Of a DNA stretch of 64,000 nt, positions 51,979 to 63,291 are shown piece by piece (position 1 is the stretch's first letter; every line of letters begins with the position of its first letter). Source of the stretch: JAGWRA01 sp035534615. GTDB lineage: Bacteria > Acidobacteriota > Vicinamibacteria > Vicinamibacterales > CAVVIG01. A program made the translations under genes and the position numbers. The stretch spans positions 253,218 through 317,217 of the forward strand of contig DATLRO010000061.1 of assembly GCA_035534615.1 (NCBI GenBank). Direction: 5' to 3'. The notes beneath the pieces were generated by a model. That model saw nothing but the letters and a program-made list of their open reading frames with translations, was not told the origin of the DNA and did no database searches.

Positions 51979-52587
51979 GTGGGCCACTACGTGGATCTCG
52001 GCCGCTACGTCGTCGGCGTCGCCGTCATGGTCGCCCTGCCGCCGGCCGTTCTGCTGTGGTACGCCATCCACCCGCTCGCACCGGTCTGGCGTCGGGTGGG
52101 GCCGATCGCCACATACGGGATCCTGGCTGCGCCATATCTCCTGGTCGTCGCCCTGCTGGCCGGCTTCAGGGATCGGCTGCTCGGTCCCGACTTGGGCGCC
52201 AACCCTCTGCTCATCGCGCTCGGGGCCGCCTGTCTGGCGGCGACGATCGTGGTCAGGCGGCGCCGGAAGGGGCTGCTGACGACGCGCGTGCTGGTGGGGG
52301 TCCCGGAGCTGTCGCGTCAGTCGTCCGGCGAGCTGCTTCAGACCGGCATCTACGCGCAGATCCGCAATCCGCGGTACGTCGAGGTCTTCCTCGGGACGCT
52401 CGCCTACGCGCTCGTCGCCAACTACCTCGGTCTCTATGTCCTCACGGCGCTGCTCGTGCCCGGCCTGTACGCCGTCGTCCTGCTCGAGGAGCGGGAGCTG
52501 CGCCAGCGGTTCGGCGCGGCGTACGACGACTATTGCCGGCGCGTCCCGCGGTTCATCCCGAGACGGCCCCACCTCCCGGCGGCATGA
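51979..52587 (+). CDS. Isoprenylcysteine carboxyl methyltransferase-like membrane protein
   Basis: A 202-aa integral membrane protein with about five helices. The C-terminal GIYAQIRNPRYVEVFLG and LEERELRQRFGAAYDDYCRRVPRFIP motif is that of ICMT/PEMT-type methyltransferases, which bind SAM at the membrane face. Its acceptor is unknown. It starts with GTG 15 bp after the permease stop, suggesting cotranscription. Confidence 0.85.
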   Translation: MGHYVDLGRYVVGVAVMVALPPAVLLWYAIHPLAPVWRRVGPIATYGILAAPYLLVVALLAGFRDRLLGPDLGANPLLIALGAACLAATIVVRRRRKGLLTTRVLVGVPELSRQSSGELLQTGIYAQIRNPRYVEVFLGTLAYALVANYLGLYVLTALLVPGLYAVVLLEERELRQRFGAAYDDYCRRVPRFIPRRPHLPAA

Positions 52588-52708
52588 CCGAGGCCCCTCC
52601 CCCCGGGTCCGGGGACTGCGATACGCTAGAGGGGATCGGCGGCTCTCATCATTCCCGCACACGTTCGCCGGCCGCCGCCCCGTCAGGCGAACGACAGAGG
52701 ATGGCATC

Positions 52709-54283
52709 ATGAACAGGGTCATGGACGCCGTGAACGTGCTCGACGCGCTCGGTCTGTCGGCGACGAACGCCGGCGGGTTCTGCGGCGACTGGATCGGCAG
52801 CGGTCCGGAGATGGGCGTCATCACGCCGATCGACGGATCGCCCATTGCGCGCGTCCGGCAGGTCACCGAGGAAGAATACGACCGGATCATCGACCGGGCG
52901 CGCCGGGCGTTCCTGCACTGGCGCACCGTGCCGGCGCCGAAGCGCGGCGACCTGGTCCGGCGGCTGGGCGACCGGCTGCGCGAGCTCAAGCAGCCGCTCG
53001 GGGCGCTGGTCACGCTGGAGATGGGCAAGATCCTGGCGGAGGGCGAGGGCGAAGTGCAGGAGATGATCGACATCTGCGACTTCGCCACCGGGCTGTCGCG
53101 GCAGCTCTACGGCCTGACGATGCAGTCGGAGCGGCCCGATCACCGGATGTACGAGCAGTGGCATCCGCTCGGGGTCGTGGCGGTGATCAGCGCGTTCAAC
53201 TTCCCGGTCGCCGTCTGGAGCTGGAACGCGGCGATCGCGGCCGTGTGCGGCGACGCGGTCGTCTGGAAGCCGGCGAGCAAGACGCCGCTCACGGCGATCG
53301 CCGTGACGAAGATCGCGGCGCAGGTCTGTGCCGAGGCAGGCGTCGATCCGGCCATTTTCTCGCTGGTGGTCGGCCCGGGCTCGACCATCGGCGAGCGGCT
53401 GATTGCCGACCGCCGCGTCCCGCTGGTGTCCTGCACCGGCAGCACCGTGGTCGGCCAGCACGTCGCGGAGGTGGTCGGCGGCCGGCTCGGCCGGACGATC
53501 CTCGAGCTGGGGGGCAACAACGCGATCATCGTCACGCCGTCGGCGGACCTCGAGCTCGTGCTGCCGGCGATCCTGTTCGGGGCGGTCGGCACCGCCGGCC
53601 AGCGCTGCACCAGCACCCGCCGGATCATCGTGCACGAGTCGATCAGGGACGAACTCGTGCGCCGGCTGCGCCGCGCGTACGAGGACGTGCCGATCGGCGA
53701 CCCGCGCGCCGCGGGAACGCTGATGGGCCCGCTCGTCACGAAGCGCTCGGTCGATGACATGCAGAAGGCGATCGCGGAAATCCGGAAGGAAGGCGGCGAG
53801 ATTCTGTACGGCGGCGAGCCGCTCGACGGGACCGGCCATCCGGGCGGCCATTACGTCAGGCCGTGCATCGCCGCGGTCAGGAACGAGTTCGACATCGTCC
53901 AGACGGAGACGTTCGCGCCGATCCTGTACATCATCGGCTACGGGACGCGGACGGCGTCGGCGCGCGAGGCGGTGGCCGAGGTCGAGGAGGCGATCCGGAT
54001 TCACAACGACGTGCCCCAGGGGCTGTCGTCGGCGATCTTCACCGAGCACGTCCGGGAGATGGAGCGGTTCCTGTCGGTCCGCGGCAGCGACTGCGGCATC
54101 GCCAACGTGAACATCGGCACGAGCGGCGCCGAAATCGGCGGCGCGTTCGGCGGCGAGAAGGAGACCGGCGGCGGCCGCGAGTCCGGCTCGGACGCCTGGA
54201 AGGCCTACATGCGACGCCAGACCAACACGATCAACTGGAGCACCGAGCTGCCCCTCGCCCAGGGGATCCGGTTCGGCGGGTGA
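52709..54283 (+). CDS. Aldehyde dehydrogenase, ALDH7/aminoadipic-semialdehyde type
   Basis: A 524-aa NAD-dependent aldehyde dehydrogenase. Catalytic Glu is in LELGGNNAI and catalytic Cys in GQRCTSTRR. The GGNNAI form of the Glu motif and the FGGEKETGGGRESGSDAWK end mark the ALDH7A/AmaB group, which oxidises L-2-aminoadipate-6-semialdehyde in lysine breakdown. Assignment to that exact step is inference. GAGG at 52697-52700 sets ATG 52709; a TACGCT hexamer at 52622 may be its -10. Confidence 0.9.
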   Translation: MNRVMDAVNVLDALGLSATNAGGFCGDWIGSGPEMGVITPIDGSPIARVRQVTEEEYDRIIDRARRAFLHWRTVPAPKRGDLVRRLGDRLRELKQPLGALVTLEMGKILAEGEGEVQEMIDICDFATGLSRQLYGLTMQSERPDHRMYEQWHPLGVVAVISAFNFPVAVWSWNAAIAAVCGDAVVWKPASKTPLTAIAVTKIAAQVCAEAGVDPAIFSLVVGPGSTIGERLIADRRVPLVSCTGSTVVGQHVAEVVGGRLGRTILELGGNNAIIVTPSADLELVLPAILFGAVGTAGQRCTSTRRIIVHESIRDELVRRLRRAYEDVPIGDPRAAGTLMGPLVTKRSVDDMQKAIAEIRKEGGEILYGGEPLDGTGHPGGHYVRPCIAAVRNEFDIVQTETFAPILYIIGYGTRTASAREAVAEVEEAIRIHNDVPQGLSSAIFTEHVREMERFLSVRGSDCGIANVNIGTSGAEIGGAFGGEKETGGGRESGSDAWKAYMRRQTNTINWSTELPLAQGIRFGG

Positions 54284-54370
54284 AGGCCCGGGGGCGCGGT
54301 CAGCCCGGCCTCGGAGCGCAAGGCGCCCGTCGCTGGCGCGCGTACCGGCCGCCCGCTGCCGTCGCGCCGG

Positions 54371-56872
54371 CTACTCGTACCGCAACGCCAGGATCGGGTC
54401 GATCCTCGTCGCGCGCCGGGCCGGGAGGTAGCCGGCCACCAGGGCGACGACCGCCAGCACCATCGCCGCGCCGGCCATCGTCCACGGATCGGTGGCGGAG
54501 AGCCCGAAGAGCTGCGACCGGACGAGGCGGCCGAGCGCCAGCGCCACGGGCAGTCCGATGGCGACGCCGAGGACCACGAGCAGCGCCACCTCACGGAGCA
54601 CCAGCCACAGCACCGTGCCGCGCTCGGCGCCGAGCGCCATCCGGATGCCGATCTCGCGCGTCCGGCGCGCGACCGAATACGACATGACGCCGTAGAGGCC
54701 GATCGCGGCCAGCAGTGTCGCCAGGAAGCCGAACACGATCGACAGCGCCGCCACCATCCGCTCCGCGAACAGCGACTCGGCCACCTGCGCGCTCATCGTC
54801 TTCATGTCGAAGACCGGCATGTCCGGGTCCACGCGGCGCACCACGGCACGGAGCGACGAGGCCAGGCTCAGCGGATCGCCAGCCGTCCGCACGTAGAACG
54901 TCATCTGGCCGGTGTCCTCGGCCGAGGCCTGCATGAAGGGGGTATAGACCGTCCGATCGATCCTGTCGCGCAGCGCGACGGTCTTCGAATCCTGCACGAC
55001 GCCGACGATTTCGATGTCGAGCGGCGCGTTCCGCCCCCCGAAACCGATGTGACGGCCGATCGGGTTCCGGGTGCCGAAGAAATAGCGGACGAACGCCTCG
55101 TTCACGACGGCCACCTTCGGCGCCCCCGCGCGGTCGGCGTCCGTGAACGTGCGGCCGAGCAGCAGCGGAATCCCCATGGTCGCGAAGTACCCCGGCCCGA
55201 CGTTGTCGTAGTCCGGGTTCATGTCCTCGCCCTGCTTCGCCTGATAGCCCTCCACCTCCGTCGTCCGCATCCACTGGTCGTCCGCGAGAAGCGGCTGCTG
55301 GGAGAGGGACGCGCTCCGCACGCCGGGCAGCGCGCCAATCTCCTGCTGCAGCCGCTCGTACAACGCGATCGTCCGCTCGGCCGAGTAGCCGCCGAGCGTC
55401 GGATCCAGCGAGAAGCCGAGCAGGTGATCGGGCTGAAAGCCTGGATTCAGGCTCTGCAGGTTGTAGAGGCTGCGCGCGAACAGTCCGGCCCCGGCCAGCA
55501 GCAGCACCGAGAGGCCGACCTGCGCGACGACCAGCCCCTTGCGGAAGCGGGCGTGACCGGCGCCGCCGGCCAGTGTGCCGGTTTCGTCCTTGAGCGTCGG
55601 CGCCAGTTGCGGACGCGTCGACTGCAGCGCCGGCGCGAGCCCGAACAGCAGCGCCGTCACAAGCGAGGCCCCGAGCGCGAACAGCGTCATCCGCGCATCG
55701 GGTTCGGCCGACAGGGTACGCGCCGCCGCGTCGAAGGGGAGCATCTTCAATAGCAGGCTGCCGCTCCACCAGGCCACCCCCAGCCCCAGCACACCGCCGC
55801 CGACGGCCAGCAGCAGGCTCTCCACGAGCCGCTGCCGGACGATGGCGCCGCGGCCGGCGCCGAGCGCGAGGCGGATCGCCACTTCCTTCTGCCGCGCGGC
55901 GCCGCGCGCCAGCAGCAGGTTCGCCACGTTCGCGCAGGCAATCAGCAGCACGAGGCCGACCATCCCCATCAGCACGAGGATCGGCATGGAGAACTGACGC
56001 CGCAGATCGGACACGCCCTTGCCCCCCGGCAGCAGCGACAGATGCTTGCTGACGAAGCGCTGGCGGAACCGCTCGCTGACGGCGATCGGCATCTCCTTGA
56101 TTTCCTGTTCGTTCCGTTGCCGGTACACCACGTTCAGCCCGGCCTCCGCCTGCGCCACCGACACCCCGGGCTTCAGCCGGCCGGCGATGATGAGCCAGGC
56201 GTACCGCGGATCCTGCAAGCCGTCGAACGTCGGCGTCATCGCCGCCTTCATCGTCAGCGGCACGAACACGTCTGCAGGGTTCGAGAAGTCGAGCCCATAG
56301 AACCCCGGCGCCGCCACCCCGACCACCGTCATCGGATGCTCGTTGATCCGGATCGTCTGATTCAGGACCGAGGCATCGCCGCCGAACCGCCGCATCCAGT
56401 AGCCATCGCTCAGCACGACGATCGGCGAGGCCCCGGCGGCGCCTTCGTCCGAGGCGGAAAAGACCCGCCCGAGCGCCGGCTGCACCCCGAGCACGTCGAA
56501 GTAGTTGCCCGAGACCAGGTCGCCGGTGACCCGTTCAGCCGTGCCGCCGGCCAGCATCGTCAGGCTGGTCGGATAGTCGGCCAGCGCGCCGCTCAGCACC
56601 TGGTTGCGGTCGCGCAGGTCGCGATACATCGGATACGAGAAGCGATCGCGCCCCTCGACACGGCCGATGAACGCCCCGTGGCTGCTGAAGAGCACGAGCC
56701 GGTCGGGCTGCCGCACCGGCAGCAGCCGCAGCAGCACCTGGTCGGTCAGCGAGAAGATGGTCGTGTTCGCGCCGATGCCGAGCGCCAGCGTCAGCAGGAC
56801 GACCAGCGTGAACGCCGGCGTCCGCAGCAGCGTCCTGACCCCGTGCCGGACATCGCGCCACATCGCATCCAT
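54371..56872 (-). CDS. MacB/FtsX-type orphan permease 3 (ADOP)
   Basis: An 833-aa permease of the same broad family but a different branch. It begins MWRDVRHGVRTLLRTPAFTL and ends PARRATRIDPILALRYE. Helix pairs and the VARRTREIGIRMALGAERG loop match the family. It has no partner ATPase. It converges with the aldehyde dehydrogenase gene, with 87 bp between them. Confidence 0.9.
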   Translation of the reverse strand: MDAMWRDVRHGVRTLLRTPAFTLVVLLTLALGIGANTTIFSLTDQVLLRLLPVRQPDRLVLFSSHGAFIGRVEGRDRFSYPMYRDLRDRNQVLSGALADYPTSLTMLAGGTAERVTGDLVSGNYFDVLGVQPALGRVFSASDEGAAGASPIVVLSDGYWMRRFGGDASVLNQTIRINEHPMTVVGVAAPGFYGLDFSNPADVFVPLTMKAAMTPTFDGLQDPRYAWLIIAGRLKPGVSVAQAEAGLNVVYRQRNEQEIKEMPIAVSERFRQRFVSKHLSLLPGGKGVSDLRRQFSMPILVLMGMVGLVLLIACANVANLLLARGAARQKEVAIRLALGAGRGAIVRQRLVESLLLAVGGGVLGLGVAWWSGSLLLKMLPFDAAARTLSAEPDARMTLFALGASLVTALLFGLAPALQSTRPQLAPTLKDETGTLAGGAGHARFRKGLVVAQVGLSVLLLAGAGLFARSLYNLQSLNPGFQPDHLLGFSLDPTLGGYSAERTIALYERLQQEIGALPGVRSASLSQQPLLADDQWMRTTEVEGYQAKQGEDMNPDYDNVGPGYFATMGIPLLLGRTFTDADRAGAPKVAVVNEAFVRYFFGTRNPIGRHIGFGGRNAPLDIEIVGVVQDSKTVALRDRIDRTVYTPFMQASAEDTGQMTFYVRTAGDPLSLASSLRAVVRRVDPDMPVFDMKTMSAQVAESLFAERMVAALSIVFGFLATLLAAIGLYGVMSYSVARRTREIGIRMALGAERGTVLWLVLREVALLVVLGVAIGLPVALALGRLVRSQLFGLSATDPWTMAGAAMVLAVVALVAGYLPARRATRIDPILALRYE

Positions 56873-56979
56873 GAGACGCTTCCCCCTCTTCTCCGACGGC
56901 TGAATGGCGGCGCTGGTGTGACCGCCGAGTCAGCCCTGTTGGACGGTGCGCGGCCCGATCCGGTTCGCCGGATCGTCCG

Positions 56980-57558
56980 TCAGGCCCTGACGCCGGCTGG
57001 CGGATGACGCCACCGCCAGCGAGCGGCGGCGAACAGGCCTGCGATCACGAGGAAGGTGAAGAAGCTGGCCTCGGGCCCGAGCGAGCCACCGGTCAGCCAG
57101 TCCGGACCGTGGAAGGTCGTGGCCAGCAGGCGATCGGCGAGCGGTTTCCCTTCGTTGCCGCTGTTCGGGCCGCCGAAGACCACGAGTGCGGCGTAGTCGA
57201 ACGCCGCATGAAAGCCGGCGGCAAACCACAGGCTGCCAGTGCGGAGGAACGTAAAGGCGAAGAAGAGGGCGATCAGCGAGACGGTGCTGAAGTCGACCCA
57301 GGTCTCCATCGGCTTGGTGAAGTAGTGCAGCGCGCCGAACAGGACTGCAGCCGCGGCGAGCGCGGCGATCAGCCCCAGCCCGTCGGCGAGCAGGAGATCA
57401 GACGAGCTGAACCCGGGGCTGGGCACATAGCCGGCCGCTTTGATCACCAGGAACTGAACGACGCCGCCGCCACCGATCGCCAGGACGAAGAAGGCGAGGA
57501 ACCGCCATCCGCCGCGCAGGCCGTCCCGCCCGACGAACCACGACGTGATCGCGTTCAT
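56980..57558 (-). CDS. CPBP-family membrane protein missing the first catalytic motif
   Basis: A 192-aa protein with about five helices. The FGALHY and AGFHAAFDYA segments correspond to motifs 2 and 3 (His ligands) of CPBP/Abi intramembrane metalloproteases. The EExxxR motif and the helices around it are absent: the sequence passes directly from GLGLIAALAA to AAVLFGALHY. Normal members have about 280 residues. The reading frame is intact, but the protein should not be a protease; it may be an in-frame deletion derivative or a decoy. Confidence 0.7.
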   Translation of the reverse strand: MNAITSWFVGRDGLRGGWRFLAFFVLAIGGGGVVQFLVIKAAGYVPSPGFSSSDLLLADGLGLIAALAAAAVLFGALHYFTKPMETWVDFSTVSLIALFFAFTFLRTGSLWFAAGFHAAFDYAALVVFGGPNSGNEGKPLADRLLATTFHGPDWLTGGSLGPEASFFTFLVIAGLFAAARWRWRHPPAGVRA

Positions 57559-57633
57559 CGTTCACCTGCTCTCGTGAGACCGCGACAGCCGGGCGGGAGG
57601 GGACGCCTCCACCACCCGTGGATCCGCGCCCGC

Positions 57634-58121
57634 TCAGCGCGCGCGATCGATCTGTTCGAGCTGGGCGAGGTGGTTGAGGTCGTGACCGGCGAGCGTGCGC
57701 AGAACCGTTTCGACCGTCATCCGGCCCCGCTCGGGATGCCGGCAGGCCCTCGTGCGGTCGGCCGGCGTGAGGCTCCGGAACAACGGCAGCTCGACGGCGC
57801 GCATCGCGACAAAGGCGGCCAGGGCCAGCGGACCGGTCGCGCCGGCCGGTTCCCTTCCGATCCACTTATCCTGGTCGTACGGCTGGAATGTGAAATCGTC
57901 CTGCGTCAGCGCCATCCGGAGGCGGACCGACATCATGGCCTCGCCCTCGGCCAGGTGCAGGAGAATCTGGCGGGCCGTCCACTTGCCGGGCGCATACGAC
58001 CGCTCCCAGCGCTCCGGCGTCCAGGCCGCCGCCATCGCCTCGATCCGTGCCGGCACGTCGGCCAGGACGTCGATCGGGTCGCGGTCCCCGAGGAAGCGTT
58101 CCCAGGGATTGAGCGTCGCGT

Positions 58122-58125
<4 letters not shown>
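57634..58125 (-). CDS. DinB/YfiT-like four-helix protein
   Basis: A 163-aa DinB_2-type protein. [21 protein letters not shown] and [23 protein letters not shown] place His residues on the helices that bind a metal. DinB-like proteins often are thiol-dependent transferases. Its ATG overlaps the GlnRS stop (ATGA), so it is translationally coupled to glnS. Confidence 0.87.
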
Positions 58126-59876
<1,751 letters not shown>

Positions 59877-60058
59877 GATGCGTCAGCGCTGCTCCCGCCC
59901 CCCACGATACCGGGCGCACCATGACGACGTCAATGCGCCCGCCGTCCGAATGGCGGCCCCGGAGCCGGCCGGCCCGGTCGATCGCGGGCCGGGCGGTTGC
60001 CGCCGCCAGCGGCAGGCAGTATTGTCATAGAGCGCGGTCGCACGAGGAACCTGACGTC

Positions 60059-60691
60059 ATGTCCCCACAGCCCGACGCTCCCGTCCCCTCCGACTCCCTG
60101 GAACACCCGCCGGACGATCCGTTCGAGCTCTTCGCGGAACGGTTCCTGACCGCCAGGCGGCTGTGCGAAGACGACCCGACCGCCATGGTGCTGTCGACGA
60201 TCGGCGCGGACGGCCGTCCCTCGAGCCGCTACGTCCTGCTCAAGGATGTCGATCGGGGGGGGTTCGTCTTCTACACGAACCTGACGAGCCGCAAAGCGGT
60301 CGACCTGGCGCACCACCCGTTCGCCGCCCTCTGCCTCCGCTGGGCGCCGATGGGCCTGCAGGTCCGCATCGAGGGGCCGGTCGAGCCGGTGACCGACGCC
60401 GAAGCCGACGCGTACTTCGCCTCCCGGCCGCGCTCGCACCAGATTTCCGCCTGGGCCTCGCGCCAGAGCGCCCCGCTCGCGTCACGGGCCGACCTCGAGC
60501 GGCGCGTCGCCGACTGCGAGCGCCAGTACGAGGGGATCGCGATCCCGCGCCCGTCGTTCTGGTCGGGCTACCGCGTCATCCCCGATCGCATCGAATTCTG
60601 GCTGCTCCGCCCGGACCGCCTCCACGACCGGCTCGTCTATGTCCGCCCCCACGAGCAGGCCCCGTGGACCCGCGATCGGCTGTATCCCTGA
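60059..60691 (+). CDS. pdxH: Pyridoxamine 5'-phosphate oxidase
   Basis: A 210-aa FMN enzyme that makes pyridoxal 5'-phosphate. Visible motifs are SSRYVLLKDVDRGGFVFYTN (FMN/PLP binding), SRKAVDLAHHPFAALC, ASRQSAPLAS and the C-terminal RIEFWLLRPDRLHDRLVY ending in RLYP. Length and ends match the family. ATG 60059 is chosen because the upstream frame is Arg/Pro-rich non-protein sequence. Confidence 0.95.
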   Translation: MSPQPDAPVPSDSLEHPPDDPFELFAERFLTARRLCEDDPTAMVLSTIGADGRPSSRYVLLKDVDRGGFVFYTNLTSRKAVDLAHHPFAALCLRWAPMGLQVRIEGPVEPVTDAEADAYFASRPRSHQISAWASRQSAPLASRADLERRVADCERQYEGIAIPRPSFWSGYRVIPDRIEFWLLRPDRLHDRLVYVRPHEQAPWTRDRLYP

Positions 60692-60726
60692 CGCGGCCGC
60701 GGTGAAGTCCGGCGCCCGGCCGCCTG

Positions 60727-62292
60727 TCACTCGTAGTGCTTCGTGCGCGGCCACATCTGCGCCAGCGGCACCCGGATGTGCCGGCAGACGTAGATCGGCT
60801 GGTGATCTTCGTATGGCATGCAGTCGCCGCAGTCGACCTCTCCCGCCTGCACCACGGACCCGAAGACCTTGTCGAGGCTCGGCTTCGCGTAGGCCGGGAC
60901 GAGGAAGATCATGACGTCGCCCGTGTAGCCGCGCGGCCCCCAGATCCAGTAGTTGTTGTGCCCGCTGAGGGCCGGCGGCAGTCCGAGGCGCGGCCCGAAC
61001 AGGTCGATCGCCCCCGCCTCGCCGTAATTGCCGGTGAAGATCGCCGCCTGCGCGCGGTCGGCCGGCGGCAGCGTGTCGTAGACGCGCGCCACGTCGGCCA
61101 CCATGGCCGGCCACCCCCGCATGTCCGCGTAGAACTGCGGCAGAGCGCCGAGCGCCTTCTTCTCGTCGGTCGACGGCTTCTGCCCGAGCGCCGCGGCGTA
61201 CGCGACATAGGCGGGGATCGGCAGGATGGGCATCCCGAACGGCAAGGTGATCGCGCCGCCGAGCGCCAGCGCCGCCAGCGCCGCCGGCCTCAGCACGCGG
61301 CCGGCCGGCCGGGCGAACGCCCGTTCGACCATCAGGCCGCCGGCGGCGAACAGCATCGTGTAGGCCGGCGCCAGGTAATCCGGCCGGCTCTTCTGGTTGA
61401 CCACCAGGATGAGCAGCACGGCGACGTAGATGATGCCCAGGGGCCGGAATCGCCGGCCGTCGGTCGCCACGAAGTAGAAGCCCAGGCCGGCCAGCCAGAT
61501 CGGCAGCGTGAGCGGCTGCATGGTGTTCACCTGGTCGACCAGGAACGCCACCGGCGACAGCCCCTGCATCTTCTGTGTCGTCGCGTTGTGGATGAATTCA
61601 AGCGTCGCCCAGTGATTCGGGATCTGCCACAGCACGTACGGCAGGAACATCACGGCGGCGATCGCACCGGCAATCCAGGGGCCGCGCGTCCGGAGCCAGC
61701 GGCGCTGCGGCGTCAGCAGGAGGCCGCACGCCAGGCCGAAGCCGAGCCAGAGCACGCTGATCTTGTTCAGCAGCCCGAGCCCCAGCACCAGCCCCAGCCA
61801 CGGCCACAGGCGCGCGTTGTCCTCGGCGAAGATGCGGATGAGCAGGTACGCCGCCACCGCCCAGAAGAGCAGATCGAACACGTTCATCGAAAAGACGCTG
61901 GCGGTCCCCAGGAAGTCGGGAGGGACGAGCGCCGCGAGCATCGCCAGCGCCTGCGCGAACCGCCCCCCGCCGAGCGCCCGCGCCATCAGGCCGGCGAGCC
62001 ACACGACCAGGGCGGCCGCGACGGCCGGCAGCAGCCGGAGGGCGACCAGCGAGCTGCCGAGCGTGTGCATCACGACCCACAGCACCCAGATGGACAGCGG
62101 CGGCTGGTCGACGTACCCCCAGGCGGGATGGCGCGCGCACGCCAGGTAATACAGCTCGTCGCGGAAATAACCGTACCCGTGGATCCAGATCAGGTGGATC
62201 AGCAGCGTGGCGAGCGGAAAGGCGATGAGCGCCGCGGAGGACGACAGTCCATCCGCGCGGGTGGCGGGACGACTCGCGGGCGTCTCGGACAT
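60727..62292 (-). CDS. Glycosyltransferase family 39-like (ArnT/PMT fold) membrane protein
   Basis: A 521-aa integral membrane enzyme with about eleven helices. The first loop has the GT39/ArnT Asp-Glu motif in YGYFRDELYYLACARHP, followed by YVDQPPLSIW. It transfers a sugar from a lipid carrier to an unknown acceptor outside the membrane. The periplasmic C-terminal domain includes two Cys close together (VDCGDCMPYE). GGAGG just upstream fixes ATG 62292. Confidence 0.88.
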   Translation of the reverse strand: MSETPASRPATRADGLSSSAALIAFPLATLLIHLIWIHGYGYFRDELYYLACARHPAWGYVDQPPLSIWVLWVVMHTLGSSLVALRLLPAVAAALVVWLAGLMARALGGGRFAQALAMLAALVPPDFLGTASVFSMNVFDLLFWAVAAYLLIRIFAEDNARLWPWLGLVLGLGLLNKISVLWLGFGLACGLLLTPQRRWLRTRGPWIAGAIAAVMFLPYVLWQIPNHWATLEFIHNATTQKMQGLSPVAFLVDQVNTMQPLTLPIWLAGLGFYFVATDGRRFRPLGIIYVAVLLILVVNQKSRPDYLAPAYTMLFAAGGLMVERAFARPAGRVLRPAALAALALGGAITLPFGMPILPIPAYVAYAAALGQKPSTDEKKALGALPQFYADMRGWPAMVADVARVYDTLPPADRAQAAIFTGNYGEAGAIDLFGPRLGLPPALSGHNNYWIWGPRGYTGDVMIFLVPAYAKPSLDKVFGSVVQAGEVDCGDCMPYEDHQPIYVCRHIRVPLAQMWPRTKHYE

Positions 62293-62330
62293 TCGCGCCT
62301 CCTTCCGTGAACGGGTCACCGTGGGGTGTG

Positions 62331-62382
62331 TGCGACGTCGGACGTGCAACGTACAACGTGCGACGTCCGACGCGCAACGTAC
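62331..62382. repeat. Heptamer tandem tract (nnnRACG x7)
   Basis: Seven 7-nt units in register: TGCGACG, TCGGACG, TGCAACG, TACAACG, TGCGACG, TCCGACG, CGCAACG. It lies between the GNAT-like gene and the GT39 gene, upstream of the latter. Confidence 0.85.
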
Positions 62383-62401
62383 GGGGCGGGCGCGAGGGAA
62401 T

Positions 62402-63073
62402 TCAGAGCCGGCGCCGGCCGGCCGGCGCCGGCTGGGGGCCGGGGGCCTCGGCCGCCTCCGGCTCGACCACGTCCGCCGGCAGCCGGACGAACGCCTTGGC
62501 GCTGCGATGCGACGCGAGGACGTCCGGCAGCAGCCGCTTGCTCAGATACACCTTCGACTCGGCGTTGTCGGCCGGCTGCCGCTCGTACTTGACGACCTCG
62601 AACCGCAGGTGGTCGAGCGTCCCGCGCATCTCGTAGAACCTGTTCTTCGTCTTGACGACCACTTCGTGGAAGCCTTCGTCCACGGCCCAGAGCTCCTGCT
62701 GCTCGGTGAGCGCCCGGAAGTGCCCCTGCCCGCGCCAGTCGCCGCGCGTGCCGCCGATCCAGGAATACAGCACCCGGCGGCCGTCGAAGTCGATGCAGCC
62801 GTCGAGCCGCGCCACCAGATCGGCCAGCTTCGGCACCGTTTCATGCTGCCGGATCTCGTGACACACCTTGTAGGAAACCGGCACGATGGTCCCGGGATCG
62901 TGCGGCAGGGACGCCATCGCCAGCAGAATCAAATGCGCCCGGTCGGCGAGCCGCCCGACGATTTCGGTCGCCGTCTTCTTCCGGTCGAATTCGCCGAAAT
63001 ATTCTTCGATGTACTGGATTTCGAGCGCGCCCTGATCGAGCGGATACTGGACGATGCGGTATTCGGAAGCCAC
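62402..63073 (-). CDS. GNAT-like acetyltransferase
   Basis: A 223-aa soluble protein. VSYKVCHEI, the acetyl-CoA-binding turn GDWRGQGHFRALTEQQE, then VVVKTKNRFYEMRGTLDHLRF correspond to strands 4-5 and the pyrophosphate loop of GNAT enzymes. The C-terminal 30 residues are Ala/Pro-rich and disordered. The substrate is unknown. The family call rests on these segments only. Confidence 0.6.
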   Translation of the reverse strand: MASEYRIVQYPLDQGALEIQYIEEYFGEFDRKKTATEIVGRLADRAHLILLAMASLPHDPGTIVPVSYKVCHEIRQHETVPKLADLVARLDGCIDFDGRRVLYSWIGGTRGDWRGQGHFRALTEQQELWAVDEGFHEVVVKTKNRFYEMRGTLDHLRFEVVKYERQPADNAESKVYLSKRLLPDVLASHRSAKAFVRLPADVVEPEAAEAPGPQPAPAGRRRL

Positions 63074-63169
63074 GGCGGTGGAAGCTCCTGCGTGAACCTG
63101 TCTGATGCCGCGCGCCCCGGGCGGCCGGCGGCGCGCAATCGGTCTCTACCCGGGACGGCGGTCCGACCG

Positions 63170-63193
63170 CCGAACGCCCGAGCGCCCGAACCT
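63170..63193. repeat. Octamer tandem tract (CCGARCGC x3)
   Basis: Units ccgaacgc, ccgagcgc and ccgaacct in the spacer between the GNAT-like gene and arfB. The unit is close to those at 17625 and 29051. Confidence 0.55.
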
Positions 63194-63278
63194 CGTATCG
63201 TACCCCAGCCCGGGCCGGTGGCGCGAGCGCCGACCGGCCGGGACCCGGGTCGCGGCCGCCCGCCCGCCCTGCCTCCCG

Positions 63279-63284
63279 TACAAT
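63279..63284 (+). promoter_or_regulatory. -10 box TACAAT, leaderless start of arfB
   Basis: TACAAT ends 7 nt before ATG 63292. An alternative ATG at 63283 overlaps the hexamer itself, so 63292 is the better start. Confidence 0.45.
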
Positions 63285-63291
63285 GGTTCAC

